This document shows positions 35,044-43,634 of a stretch of DNA of 64,000 nucleotides, one piece after another. The notes under the pieces are model-generated. The model saw nothing but the letters and a program-made list of their open reading frames with translations. It was not told where the DNA came from and ran no database searches. Made by a program: the position numbers and the translations under genes. Each line of letters opens with the position of its first letter. Position 1 is the first letter of the stretch. Location of the stretch: assembly GCF_006385705.1 (NCBI RefSeq), contig NZ_VFRQ01000001.1, positions 62,001 through 126,000 of the forward strand, given 5' to 3'. This stretch comes from Pontibacter mangrovi. Its GTDB lineage: Bacteria > Bacteroidota > Bacteroidia > Cytophagales > Hymenobacteraceae.

Positions 35044-35922
35044 TTAGGTCGTTTCCAGTATCTGGAACAGCTCATCCAGTTTTGGCGTCAGGATAATTTC
35101 GGTGCGGCGGTTTTTCTGGCGCGCCTCCTTTGTTTTGGCGGTCTCCAGCGGCACGTACTTGGAGCGGCCTGAAGGTGTCACGCGGGTTGGGTCTACGCCG
35201 GCGTTTGTAAGGATACGGGTGATCTCGGTGGCTCGCAGCACACTCAGGTCCCAGTTATCCTGCATGCCCACGGTGCCCCGGGCAATCGGCACATCGTCGG
35301 TATGGCCCTCGATCAGCACGTTCACGTCGTCCTGCTCTTTTAGCACGCTGGCCAGTTTATGAAGCGCATTCACGCCTTTCGGGTCTACTTTGGTGGAGCC
35401 GGAGTTAAACAGCAGCTGCTCTGCCAGCGACACGTATACTTTGCCGTTGCGCACGTCAATGGTCAGGTCTTTGTCGTTGAAGCCCAGAAGTGCTTTGCTT
35501 ACGCGGTTGCGGAGATTGGCCACGGCGGCGTCTTTCTCGTCCAGGATGCGCTGCAGTTCTGCCAGCCTGGCCTCACGGGCTTTCAGGTCCGCGTTCAGGC
35601 GCTCTACCTGGCTTTTGCTCATGTTCAGGGTTTCGCTCAGCGATTTGCCTTCTTTCAGGGCTTTTGCCAGCGCTTCCTCATACTCGCGCTTCTGCTGCTC
35701 CAGCTTGGCGCGCTCTTCCTCCAGATTGGCTTTTGCCGTTTCCAGGTCCGCCTTTTGCTGCTCCAGTGTAGTTTTATCCTGCTGCAGGCCTGCTTTGTCT
35801 ACTTCCAGGGCGTTTTTGCGGGCCATCAGGTCGTCATACTTCTTTTTGGAGACCACGCACGAAGAAAGCGACATACTTCCGGCTAGTAGTAGTATGGACG
35901 CTTTGAATAAATGTTTTCTCAT
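35044..35922 (-). CDS. OmpA-family lipoprotein (peptidoglycan-binding)
   Basis: 292 residues. The lipobox ends at LSSC (Cys-22). Residues about 28-140 are a long coiled coil of heptads rich in Lys, Glu, Leu and Gln. The OmpA C-terminal domain (about 165-280) contains LFNSGSTKVDPKG, VLIEGHTDDVPI and NRRTEIILTP, the motifs that hold diaminopimelate in peptidoglycan. It links the outer membrane to the cell wall. Single gene with its own terminator. Confidence 0.93.
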   Translation of the reverse strand: MRKHLFKASILLLAGSMSLSSCVVSKKKYDDLMARKNALEVDKAGLQQDKTTLEQQKADLETAKANLEEERAKLEQQKREYEEALAKALKEGKSLSETLNMSKSQVERLNADLKAREARLAELQRILDEKDAAVANLRNRVSKALLGFNDKDLTIDVRNGKVYVSLAEQLLFNSGSTKVDPKGVNALHKLASVLKEQDDVNVLIEGHTDDVPIARGTVGMQDNWDLSVLRATEITRILTNAGVDPTRVTPSGRSKYVPLETAKTKEARQKNRRTEIILTPKLDELFQILETT

Positions 35923-36064
35923 CTGCTTTAGCTAATTTGGTAAAAGGGTATAAGCAAATATAGTAAAAAACCTTTAAGTGTGTGATCCTGAAGCGCGGCA
36001 AGGGCTGTAAATGCTGTTTAGCCTCTGGTATACTATCGGTTTTGCGCATCCACTAGAGAAGAGC

Positions 36065-36904
36065 TCATACTATACCTCCCGCCTGTACGGCTGCTTCCCA
36101 GCCGATCATGGCCATTTTGCGCTCGCTGCCCCAGCGGTACTCTCCAATGCCGCCCATGCTCTTGATAACCCGGTGACAGGGGATGAGGAAGGCAATCGGG
36201 TTGCTGCCAATGGCTGTTCCGACGGCGCGGCTTGCCTTTTCCTGGTTGATTTGGCGGGCAAGGCTGGCATACGACCTCAAGTGCCCCTCTGGAATGCGCA
36301 GCAGCGCCTCCCATACTTTCAGCTGAAAAGGCGTGCCGCTCAGGTGCAGGCTTATGCGCTCCGCCTCAGGCGTTAGCTGCTGCGTGAAAAAACGGTACAC
36401 CTGCCGGTGCATTTCGTTTTCCTGCGCTACCAACTGCGCCTGCGGCCATGTTCGAGCCAAGTCCTGCAGCACCGCTTCCTGGTTTTGGTAGAAGTGCAGA
36501 AAACAGATTCCTTTATCAGTGGAGGCTACCAGGTAAGAGCCAAAGTGGCAGGTGTTAAAGCTGTAGGCAATTATTACTTGGCTGCCCTTGCTTTTATACT
36601 GCCCCGGCGTCATGCCTTCCATGTTCACGAAAAGATCGTGCAGGCGGCCGCCGCCCGAAAGGCCTGTGTGGAGCGTGGCGTCCAGCACCGAGGCGCTTTG
36701 GGCCAGTACAGTTTTGGCGTGGTGCAGCGTCAGGTACTGCAGAAACTTTTTAGGGCTTACGCCTGCCCATTCTGTAAACACCCGCTGCAGGTGATGCGGG
36801 CTGAGGTGCACATGGGCGGCAACCTCTTCCAAACCGGGCTGCTGCTGCGCGTGCTGACGTATGTAGGCCAATGCCCTAGCAACGGTATCGTAATGCGTGT
36901 TCAT
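36065..36904 (-). CDS. AraC-type HTH fused to O6-methylguanine-DNA methyltransferase (Ada-like)
   Basis: 279 residues. The N-terminal AraC HTH (about 8-105; HVHLSPHHLQRVFTEWAG) is fused to a ribonuclease-like and a catalytic MGMT domain (about 110-275). The acceptor cysteine is in IPCHRVI and is followed by GGIGEYRWG. It lacks the N-terminal zinc/Cys domain that makes E. coli Ada a methyl-phosphotriester sensor, so damage sensing would need to go through the MGMT domain. Confidence 0.9.
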   Translation of the reverse strand: MNTHYDTVARALAYIRQHAQQQPGLEEVAAHVHLSPHHLQRVFTEWAGVSPKKFLQYLTLHHAKTVLAQSASVLDATLHTGLSGGGRLHDLFVNMEGMTPGQYKSKGSQVIIAYSFNTCHFGSYLVASTDKGICFLHFYQNQEAVLQDLARTWPQAQLVAQENEMHRQVYRFFTQQLTPEAERISLHLSGTPFQLKVWEALLRIPEGHLRSYASLARQINQEKASRAVGTAIGSNPIAFLIPCHRVIKSMGGIGEYRWGSERKMAMIGWEAAVQAGGIV

Positions 36905-36975
36905 GAGGGCAAATAGCTAAATCCGGTTTATACTTTCAACCCGATTCTTGCGAATTTATACTTAGTGCCAAAAAA

Positions 36976-37001
36976 ATCCCCCGCCGTGTTGGGCAGGGGA
37001 T
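36976..37001 (-). terminator. Terminator of the TPR gene at 37008
   Basis: ATCCCCCGCC (36976-36985) pairs with GGCAGGGGAT (36992-37001) with one G-T pair, next to an A-run on the plus strand, i.e. T-run on minus. Confidence 0.7.
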
Positions 37002-37007
37002 CTAAAT

Positions 37008-37727
37008 TTATTTAGCCGTCTCAGCTGAAGTGGTCGTGTTAAAGAAGCCTTGCGGATCAGGCATTTGGGAGGTTAGCTCCAGAATATAACTGTAATCCAC
37101 CACCGACATATTGATGTTGCGGCTCTGGTGCAGGAGTTTCCAGGCCTCGTCATACTTCTTCTCATGGAACTTTACCACCGATAAGTTGTAAAACGCATAC
37201 GCGTTGGTGGTATCGGCGGCTGTGGCTGCATTTAAGTAGGCAGCCGCTTTTTTCAGGATCTTTTTCTTCTTTTTCTCTTTGTACCAAGCCAGGTACGAAG
37301 TAGCGGCGTCCGAGAGCAGGAGGGAGTTCTTCGGGTCCAGCTCAATGGCTTTTTCATACATATCCACCGCTAGTGGCTGGTCTCCGCGGGCAGCTGTTAC
37401 CAAGCCAAATGCCCAGAAGGTGTCTTTATTGCCGGGGTTAAGGAGCCAGGCCAGGTTAAAGCGGTACATCGCTGTATCGATCTGCCCCTCGTTCAGGTAT
37501 TCCCAGCCGCGGTCCATAAAGAACTTGCTGGCCTCCTGGCGCGTTGAAAAGTTCTTGTCGCAGCTTGTGAGAAACTTCTCATCCTTGCGCTGTTCTGCTT
37601 CTGTTTTCTGCACACCCCCAAACATGGGCTGTACACTCAGGCTAAGCGTCTGTTCCGGCTGCTCTTGGGCAAAACTAAGGGTAGTGGCGCAGAGTATGGC
37701 CACGGCGGCTAAAAGTAATCTCTTCAT
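37008..37727 (-). CDS. Secreted TPR-repeat protein
   Basis: 239 residues. Signal peptide to about 20 (ATTLSFAQ). Three to four TPR units between about 70 and 215 (YLNEGQIDTAMYRFNLAWLLNPGN, YEKAIELDPKN, AAYLNAATAADTTN). Closely related in layout to the next upstream gene at 37813: both carry (I/P)D-x-AM...AWL, then WxxG, and end in a DPxG motif, so they are tandem paralogues. Role unknown; TPRs mediate protein contacts. Confidence 0.8.
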   Translation of the reverse strand: MKRLLLAAVAILCATTLSFAQEQPEQTLSLSVQPMFGGVQKTEAEQRKDEKFLTSCDKNFSTRQEASKFFMDRGWEYLNEGQIDTAMYRFNLAWLLNPGNKDTFWAFGLVTAARGDQPLAVDMYEKAIELDPKNSLLLSDAATSYLAWYKEKKKKKILKKAAAYLNAATAADTTNAYAFYNLSVVKFHEKKYDEAWKLLHQSRNINMSVVDYSYILELTSQMPDPQGFFNTTTSAETAK

Positions 37728-37812
37728 GGTTGGGTTTGTAACAACACAGCCTGCCAGTGCGGCGGGCTTTCATCTGCTTATAAATGTAGCACAGCTATGT
37801 TATACTTGCAAA

Positions 37813-38544
37813 TTACTTTGTATGCCTGTTGCTGTAAACGCCCGCCGGGTCCTGCTCTTTCTGCAGCAGTGCCGCAATAAATTTTTTGTTCTCTTTACTT
37901 TTATCCAGTTTTATACTTTGGTGAAGGTAGTGCCAGGCCTGTCCGAAATCCAGCAGGTAATAGCTGTTAATGGCCAACTTATAGTATGTGTCCGCGGTGT
38001 TTTTAGGGTTTTGGGCCAAGGCGCGCTTCAGGAGTTTTCTGCTTTGCTGCAGGTCGGTGGGGTTGCTCTGGCTGTAGAAGCGCGCCAGGTGTGTGGTGGC
38101 TATGTCGGTTAGGAGCCGTGGGTTTTCCTTGTCCTGGTCGAGTGTCCGGTAGAGAAGGTACAGCGCTTTGTCATACTCCTGCATTTGGCCATAAGCCAGG
38201 CCGTAGCCCCAGTAAATCTCATTGTTGCTGCGGTCCATCAGCCAGGCCCTGTTCAGGAAAATCATGGCGGAGTCGGGCTGGTTTTGATTGAAGGTGCGCT
38301 TTGCTTGCAGCACATAATACTGGCTGGCCAGTTTGCGGCTGCGGAAACGGCTCACATTATCTTTTAAAAATTTATTCTGACTGTCTTCCTGCGCCTTGGT
38401 GGCCGGGGCCATGGGTGGAATCACCTCCTGCATGGTAAGGCGCGGCCGCACCGTTTGCGGTTGCCTGGTAAGTGTATTTTGCATGTTGCAGCTGCTCAAG
38501 CCTGCTGTTAGGGCCAGGCCTGCCGCTGCTATCCATTGTCGCAT
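37813..38544 (-). CDS. TPR-repeat lipoprotein, paralogue of the downstream gene
   Basis: 243 residues. The lipoprotein signal ends at GLSSC (Cys-19). TPR units span about 75-215 (PDSAMIFLNRAWLMDRSN, YDKALYLLYRTLDQDKEN, LLKRALAQNPKN). The 85-base gap to the next gene and the same strand suggest joint transcription. One paralogue is lipidated and one secreted, so they may act at different envelope sites. Confidence 0.8.
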   Translation of the reverse strand: MRQWIAAAGLALTAGLSSCNMQNTLTRQPQTVRPRLTMQEVIPPMAPATKAQEDSQNKFLKDNVSRFRSRKLASQYYVLQAKRTFNQNQPDSAMIFLNRAWLMDRSNNEIYWGYGLAYGQMQEYDKALYLLYRTLDQDKENPRLLTDIATTHLARFYSQSNPTDLQQSRKLLKRALAQNPKNTADTYYKLAINSYYLLDFGQAWHYLHQSIKLDKSKENKKFIAALLQKEQDPAGVYSNRHTK

Positions 38545-38717
38545 GTTAGTTTTGTGCTGGTTTTGATTCTTAACGACCTTAGGAGGAGTTTAGTACAAAG
38601 TATACATTACCTGCCGACGATCTGCGTTAAAAATAAATTTAGCCTGAGGTGTAAGGTATGGGGCAAACCGACAACTAATATACTTGAAAACCAGAAGCCA
38701 GCGCCGCACAAGCAAGT

Positions 38718-39203
38718 ATGAAAGACGCCTTTTTAGCTCTGATCGCCAAGCATCAGGGCATTCTCCATAAATTATGCAGGTTGTACCGCGATACGTCGGA
38801 AGACAGGCAGGACCTGTTCCAGGAAATTGTCTACCAGCTCTGGAAGGCTTTTCCGCAGTTCAGGCAGGAGGCAAGTATAACGACGTGGATGTACCGTGTT
38901 GCCCTGAACACCGCGCTGGCGTCGTTCCGAAAGCGCGTGCCAACCCTTCGGTATACAGACACCCTCCCGGATACGCTGAGCAACTATGAAGCAACGGCGG
39001 AGGGGCAACAGGAGCAACTCTTTGGGGCACTCAAGCAATTGAATGATGCCGATAAAGCGCTTATATCGCTTTTCCTGGAGGATATGACTTACAAGGAAAT
39101 GGCCCTGGTGCTGGGAATAAGCGAAAACAATGTGGGCGTGAGGCTGAACCGGATCAAAAGTAAACTAAAACTCATCGTTAAAAAGCAAAATCATGAATCT
39201 TGA
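38718..39203 (+). CDS. ECF-type RNA polymerase sigma factor
   Basis: 161 residues. Region 2 (about 8-75, RDTSEDRQDLFQEIVYQLWKAF and ITTWMYRVALNTALASFRK) and region 4 (about 105-158, LEDMTYKEMALVLGISENNVGVRLNRIKSKLK). It overlaps the downstream membrane gene by 11 bases, the usual arrangement of an ECF factor and a membrane anti-sigma partner. The ATG lies inside an AAGTATG word. Confidence 0.93.
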   Translation: MKDAFLALIAKHQGILHKLCRLYRDTSEDRQDLFQEIVYQLWKAFPQFRQEASITTWMYRVALNTALASFRKRVPTLRYTDTLPDTLSNYEATAEGQQEQLFGALKQLNDADKALISLFLEDMTYKEMALVLGISENNVGVRLNRIKSKLKLIVKKQNHES

Positions 39204-39741
39204 CGAACTCAAACAAAGCTGGCAGCATGCCGGCGCAGAAGAGCAGCTAAGGACAGCGCAGCTGCATGTATTCACTAAAATTGCGCATCACCCGGTGTTG
39301 GGACGCATCCGGATAAAGTTGCTGTTAGAGGCCCTTGCCATAGTCGCTTTTCTTCTTCTTTTTTATGACGGGTTTGATGGAGATACCAAACCTGCGTATG
39401 CTTCCGTGGTACTGGTTTTATCGGGGATGTTTTACTTGGCAAGCAATCTGTATGGTTTCTTTACCTTACAGCGTCCGGTTGGGGCAGGAGGTGTGCTGGT
39501 GTCGTTGCAGCAGTTTCTAAGCCACTTGCAGCGTGCCAAGGCCTTTTCCCTGACTTCTTTGGTATTATTGGCTGTGTCGCTTGCCGTGTTTTTTACTTCT
39601 GCGGTAGCGCTTGATGCGAAACGCTTGTTGCTTATGGCTGGTATGGCAGCCGTGGCTGTTTTATTCCTTTATTTTTCGGCGCGGCAGTGGGCCTGGCGGA
39701 TCAGCAAGATCAGGCAAGCGATAGCTGAACTGGAGAAGTAA
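39193..39741 (+). CDS. Membrane protein, probable partner (anti-sigma-like) of the ECF factor
   Basis: 182 residues. A short cytoplasmic N-terminus (LDELKQSWQHAG, about 1-38) is followed by four membrane helices (about 40-58, 65-88, 115-136, 140-160) and a short C-terminal tail. No zinc-finger HxxxCxxC motif is present. The 11-base overlap with the sigma gene supports translational coupling and a regulatory partnership; direct anti-sigma activity is an inference. Confidence 0.75.
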   Translation: MNLDELKQSWQHAGAEEQLRTAQLHVFTKIAHHPVLGRIRIKLLLEALAIVAFLLLFYDGFDGDTKPAYASVVLVLSGMFYLASNLYGFFTLQRPVGAGGVLVSLQQFLSHLQRAKAFSLTSLVLLAVSLAVFFTSAVALDAKRLLLMAGMAAVAVLFLYFSARQWAWRISKIRQAIAELEK

Positions 39742-39774
39742 ATTCATGTTTCCGTCTGTCAAGAAATTAATCCC

Positions 39775-39801
39775 CGACAATTGACGTTTAAATATCGACA
39801 A
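39775..39801 (+). promoter_or_regulatory. Direct repeat upstream of the xre-res genes, candidate operator
   Basis: CGACAA occurs at 39775-39780 and again at 39796-39801, 21 bases apart (two helical turns), just before a TATATTTG box (39808-39815) that fits the -7 consensus. Toxin-antitoxin pairs are usually autoregulated, so this is a reasonable operator candidate. Confidence 0.35.
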
Positions 39802-39836
39802 GTTTCGTATATTTGAGTAGTAAAAGACACAGCGCC

Positions 39837-40265
39837 ATGGGACAAGCCTTAAGTATAGACAGCAGCATGAGCTATCGGCTCATCGATGATAAAGACGTTT
39901 TCATGCTCATCAGCACGGTGCGCGAAGGCATAAAGTATGCCCTGTTCCAGAGCATTGCCGATAAGATACCGTTTAGCGTAGGCGAGTGGTCAAATTTCCT
40001 GCACCTGTCGGAGCGCACTTTCCAGCGCTACAAAAAAGAGAAGCGCACCTTTGACCCGCTGCACTCTGAAAAAATTCTGGAGATAACGCTGATGTATAAC
40101 AAAGGCATCGAGGTGTTTGGCGACAAAGCCAATTTTGACGCTTGGCTGGAAGCTAAAAACGTGGCGCTAGGCGGCCTCAAGCCAAAAGAGCTTCTGGATA
40201 GCACCTTTGGCATTGGCTTGCTGCGCGATGAGTTAACGCGCATAGAACACGGTGTGCTGGCATGA
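39837..40265 (+). CDS. Antitoxin of the Xre/MbcA/ParS family
   Basis: 142 residues from ATG 39837. N-terminal Xre-like HTH (about 45-95; KIPFSVGEWSNFLHLSERTFQRYKK) and a C-terminal toxin-binding DUF2384 domain (about 95-142; ALGGLKPKELLDSTFGIGLL). It shields and represses the RES toxin. An upstream TTG (39813) is in frame but overlaps the likely -7 box. The stop overlaps the toxin start by 4 bases (ATGA). Confidence 0.92.
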   Translation: MGQALSIDSSMSYRLIDDKDVFMLISTVREGIKYALFQSIADKIPFSVGEWSNFLHLSERTFQRYKKEKRTFDPLHSEKILEITLMYNKGIEVFGDKANFDAWLEAKNVALGGLKPKELLDSTFGIGLLRDELTRIEHGVLA

Positions 40266-40726
40266 TCGTTTACCGCCTGAGCCGGGGACTGTACCGCAAC
40301 GACCTTTCGGGCCGGGGCGCGGAGCTGGCTGGCGGCCGCTGGAACAGCCGGGGCACAGCCATACTTTACACGAGCGAGTCCATTGCGCTTTGCACCGTAG
40401 AGATTGCCGTGCACATGCCGCTGGGCATTGTTCCTAAAGATTACTTCCTGGTGCGCATCGAGCTACCAGACACCGCAAGTATAAAAGAGCTGCCCGAAGC
40501 AGAGCTGCCGGATGACTGGAAATCATTCCCGCATGCCAACAGCACACAGGAACTGGGCGACCTTTTTGTGCAGGAAATGGAACACCTGGTGCTAAAAGTG
40601 CCGTCGGCCACCGTACAGGGCACCTTCAACTACCTCATCAACCCGCGCCATGCCGATTTTCCGCAGGTAAAAGTGGTCCAAACCATCCCCTTCGAGTTTG
40701 ACAAGCGCCTGTTTGTAAAGGAATAA
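40262..40726 (+). CDS. RES-domain toxin
   Basis: 154 residues, the normal RES length. Conserved Arg-5 (VYRL), GGRW at 24-27, YTSES (36-40), E47 in TVEIAVH, and S115 in KVPSATVQG followed by NYLINPRH. RES toxins (ParT, MbcT, Xre-RES systems) degrade or transfer groups from NAD+, stopping growth when the antitoxin is lost. Translationally coupled to the antitoxin through the ATGA overlap. Confidence 0.93.
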   Translation: MIVYRLSRGLYRNDLSGRGAELAGGRWNSRGTAILYTSESIALCTVEIAVHMPLGIVPKDYFLVRIELPDTASIKELPEAELPDDWKSFPHANSTQELGDLFVQEMEHLVLKVPSATVQGTFNYLINPRHADFPQVKVVQTIPFEFDKRLFVKE

Positions 40727-40756
40727 AACCAGTTTTCTAGTCTTTAAGTTAAGGAG

Positions 40757-42133
40757 CTATACATCGTAGGTTACGCCCATTTGCGCTATCGTCACGGGCC
40801 ACCCCTTGGTGTCGGTTATTTTAAGCCGGAGCGCCTCGCTTGCCTGTGTCTCGCCGTGGTTCAAAAATACTTGCTGCGGGGCCTTTTTAAAATGTTCCAG
40901 CCACCACAGCAGGTCGGCTTGGTCACCGTGGGCAGATAAGGAGCCGATCTGGCGCACTTCGGCATGTACTTTATAGTATAAGCCGTGGATCTTCAGCTCA
41001 TCCGAGCCGCTGCGGAGCAGATTTCCGCGCGTGCCCGGCGCCTGAAAACCAACCAGTAGAATAGTGTTCTGGCTGTTGCCCAAAAGCTGCTCCAGGTAGT
41101 AAAGCACGCGGCCTCCTGTCACCATGCCACTACCGGCAATCACTATCTTAGGGCCTTTCTTATCCAGCACGTGCAGGCTGTGCTCAAAATTGCGGATCAC
41201 ATGTACGTCGCGCATCATGGTTTCGCACTCTTCATCGGTCAGGCTGTGCCAGTCGCGGTGATGGAGGTAAAGGTCCGTCACGTCTATGCCCATTGGCGTG
41301 TCGAGGTACAGCGGCAGAGGTGGGATGCTTTTGTCCTGCTTCAGCGTGTTTAAAAGCAGCAGCAACTCCTGCGCCCGCTCCACGGCAAAGCTCGGGATTA
41401 CCAGCACACCGCCCTTTTCATAGGTAAGGTTTACCACCTCCGCCAGCTCCTCGTAAGGGGATTTTTCGCTGTGCCTGCGGTCGCCGTAAGTGGATTCCAG
41501 CACGACATAATCAGCATCCTTTACTAAATAAGGCGGCTCCATCAGCAAAGGTCGGCGGCGGCCAAGGTCTCCGGAAAACACGAACTTGCGCCCCTGGCAG
41601 ACCAACTCCACCATGGCTGAGCCCAAAATATGGCCGCTTTTTCGAAAGCAGAATTTAAAGTCCTCGTTGATGATCACCCATTCGTTGTCGTCGTGCGTCT
41701 CGAAAAGCGGCATGGTGCGGTCTACGTCCTCTTCCGTGTACTGCGGCCTGGCCGGGTGATGGCGGGAGTAGCCGCCTTCGTTGGCTTGCAGCGCGTCTTC
41801 TTCCTGTATGCGGGCGCTGTCACGCAGAATAACCTCGGTCACGTCGCGGGTAGGCAAGGTGGCGTAGATGGGGCCGTCGTAGCCGTTTTTTACCAGCATC
41901 GGCAGCGCCCCGCAATGGTCCAGGTGCCCGTGCGTGAGTATCACCGCGTCCAGCTCATCGTAGTTTAGGGGCAGTTTTTCCCAGTTTAAAAGCCGCAGCT
42001 GCTTTAGCCCCTGAAACATGCCGCAATCGATCAGCACGCTGTGGCGCTCGGTTCTGACAAGGATTTTGGAGCCAGTTACGGTGCCGGCGCCGCCGAGGAA
42101 TTTAAGCTGGACAGGAGAGGGGTTAGGAATCAT
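40757..42133 (-). CDS. Metallo-beta-lactamase/beta-CASP ribonuclease-like protein
   Basis: 458 residues from ATG 42133 (the frame extends to a TTG at 42160). LTHGHLDHCGALP is the zinc motif; the MBL fold is interrupted by a beta-CASP domain (about 200-350), followed by VIAGSGMVTGGRV and SAHGDQADLLWWLEHF. Family members related to CPSF73/YSH1 process RNA. Single gene, convergent with the RES toxin. Confidence 0.9.
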   Translation of the reverse strand: MIPNPSPVQLKFLGGAGTVTGSKILVRTERHSVLIDCGMFQGLKQLRLLNWEKLPLNYDELDAVILTHGHLDHCGALPMLVKNGYDGPIYATLPTRDVTEVILRDSARIQEEDALQANEGGYSRHHPARPQYTEEDVDRTMPLFETHDDNEWVIINEDFKFCFRKSGHILGSAMVELVCQGRKFVFSGDLGRRRPLLMEPPYLVKDADYVVLESTYGDRRHSEKSPYEELAEVVNLTYEKGGVLVIPSFAVERAQELLLLLNTLKQDKSIPPLPLYLDTPMGIDVTDLYLHHRDWHSLTDEECETMMRDVHVIRNFEHSLHVLDKKGPKIVIAGSGMVTGGRVLYYLEQLLGNSQNTILLVGFQAPGTRGNLLRSGSDELKIHGLYYKVHAEVRQIGSLSAHGDQADLLWWLEHFKKAPQQVFLNHGETQASEALRLKITDTKGWPVTIAQMGVTYDV

Positions 42134-42300
42134 AACGACAGGATTTAAGTGGAGAAGCAAAAATATAGCTTGCCCGGCAGTGTTAAACTGACCTTTCTCA
42201 CTTTACGAAAATTATACTGTACCAGCCAAACGCGGCATATACGAAGTATGAAATACAGTTTTGCTATCCGTTTTTAACAGAACGGGCTTAACTTTGCGCC

Positions 42301-43563
42301 ATGAAACGCTTACAACTTTTACTACTGGCCATACTATTGGCTGCACCCGCCTGGGCCCAGCAAGACTCGCTGCAGCAGGTGGTGGAGGGCCGCCGCAACA
42401 GCCCCGAACAGATGCAGAAGCCCTATGTGATCATGATTTCGGTGGATGGCTTCCGCTACGATTACGCAGATAAGTATAACGCCCATAACCTGCAGGCCCT
42501 GCGGGCAAGTGGCGTGGAGGCGGCCTCCATGATTCCGTCTTTCCCCTCTAAGACGTTTCCGAACCACTATACGTTGGTAACCGGAATGTATCCTTCTACC
42601 CACGGCCTCATCAACAACTACTTCTACGATCCGCAGCGCCGCGAGTATTACTCCATGCGCAACCGGGCGCAGGTGGAGGATGGCAGCTGGTATGGCGGGG
42701 TGCCTTTGTGGGTGCTGGCAGAGCAGAACAGCATGTTGTCGGCAAGCTACTACTGGGTAGGTTCTGAGGCGCCGGTGCAGGGCCTGCGGCCAACCTACTG
42801 GTACAAGTACCGCGAAGACATTCCGTTTGAGGAGCGTGTGCAAACGGTGGTAAATTGGCTGGAGCTACCCGCCGAGAAGCGCCCGCACCTGATTACCTTT
42901 TACCTGCCGGAGGTGGACCACGCCGGGCACCGATTCGGTCCTGATGCTCCCGAAACCCAACAAGCCGTGCAGGAGCTGGATGCGCGCTTAAAGCAGCTGA
43001 CGGAGGCCGTTGCTGCTACGGGGCTTCCTGTTAATTACGTGTTCGTGTCTGACCACGGGATGACGCAGATTGACCAGGAGCATACGCTGTCCATGCCAGC
43101 AGCCATCGACACGGCAGACTTTCTTGTTTCGGGGGCAGGCATGGTGGTGGAACTGCATGCCAAAAACAAAGACGCCATCAAACCCACTTATAAAAAGCTG
43201 AAGAAAGAATCCCGCGGAGCCTATAAAGTATACCTGAAGCGCAAAATGCCAAAGCGGCTGCACTACGGCATCAAAGACGACAAGTATGACCGGATCGGGG
43301 ATATTCTGCTGCTGACGGATGCCCCAAAGGTATTTAACTTCTCCAGCAGAAAGCCTAGCCCTGGCGCCCATGGGTTCGATCCGTATGCCGTAAAAGACAT
43401 GCACGCCACGTTTTATGCCTGGGGACCTGCCTTTGCCAAAGGTAAAAAACTGCCGTCTTTCGAGAACATACAGGTATACCCCATAGTAGCAAAGCTGCTC
43501 GGGCTGAAGTATAGCCATAAAATTGATGGAGACGGTAAAATAGCCAAAGAGGCCTTGCAGTAG
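42301..43563 (+). CDS. Secreted nucleotide pyrophosphatase/phosphodiesterase (NPP family)
   Basis: 420 residues. Signal peptide to about 20 (LLAAPAWAQ). Metal and nucleophile sites of the alkaline-phosphatase superfamily: ISVDGFRYDY, Thr in SKTFPNHYTLVTGMYP, EVDHAGHRFGPD and FVSDHGMTQI. Members cleave nucleotides such as ATP or UDP-sugars outside the cytoplasm, here in the periplasm. Ends before a strong shared terminator. Confidence 0.92.
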   Translation: MKRLQLLLLAILLAAPAWAQQDSLQQVVEGRRNSPEQMQKPYVIMISVDGFRYDYADKYNAHNLQALRASGVEAASMIPSFPSKTFPNHYTLVTGMYPSTHGLINNYFYDPQRREYYSMRNRAQVEDGSWYGGVPLWVLAEQNSMLSASYYWVGSEAPVQGLRPTYWYKYREDIPFEERVQTVVNWLELPAEKRPHLITFYLPEVDHAGHRFGPDAPETQQAVQELDARLKQLTEAVAATGLPVNYVFVSDHGMTQIDQEHTLSMPAAIDTADFLVSGAGMVVELHAKNKDAIKPTYKKLKKESRGAYKVYLKRKMPKRLHYGIKDDKYDRIGDILLLTDAPKVFNFSSRKPSPGAHGFDPYAVKDMHATFYAWGPAFAKGKKLPSFENIQVYPIVAKLLGLKYSHKIDGDGKIAKEALQ

Positions 43564-43577
43564 GAGACAATTGCCAA

Positions 43578-43620
43578 TAAAAAGGGGGAGCGGCTATCGT
43601 TTAGCCGCTCCCCCTTTTTA
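43578..43620. terminator. Very strong bidirectional terminator
   Basis: A perfect 19-bp stem (43578-43596 with 43602-43620; core GGGGGAGCGGCTA) with a 5-base loop, A-run on one side and T-run on the other, between convergent genes. Confidence 0.9.
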
Positions 43621-43634
43621 TAAATAATGGTAGG

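Noticed and set aside
39781..39815. A full -33/-7 promoter for the antitoxin gene
   Set aside because: The -7-like TATATTTG is good, but the only TTG upstream is 24 bases away, too far for the usual spacing, so only the direct repeat and -7-like box are reported.
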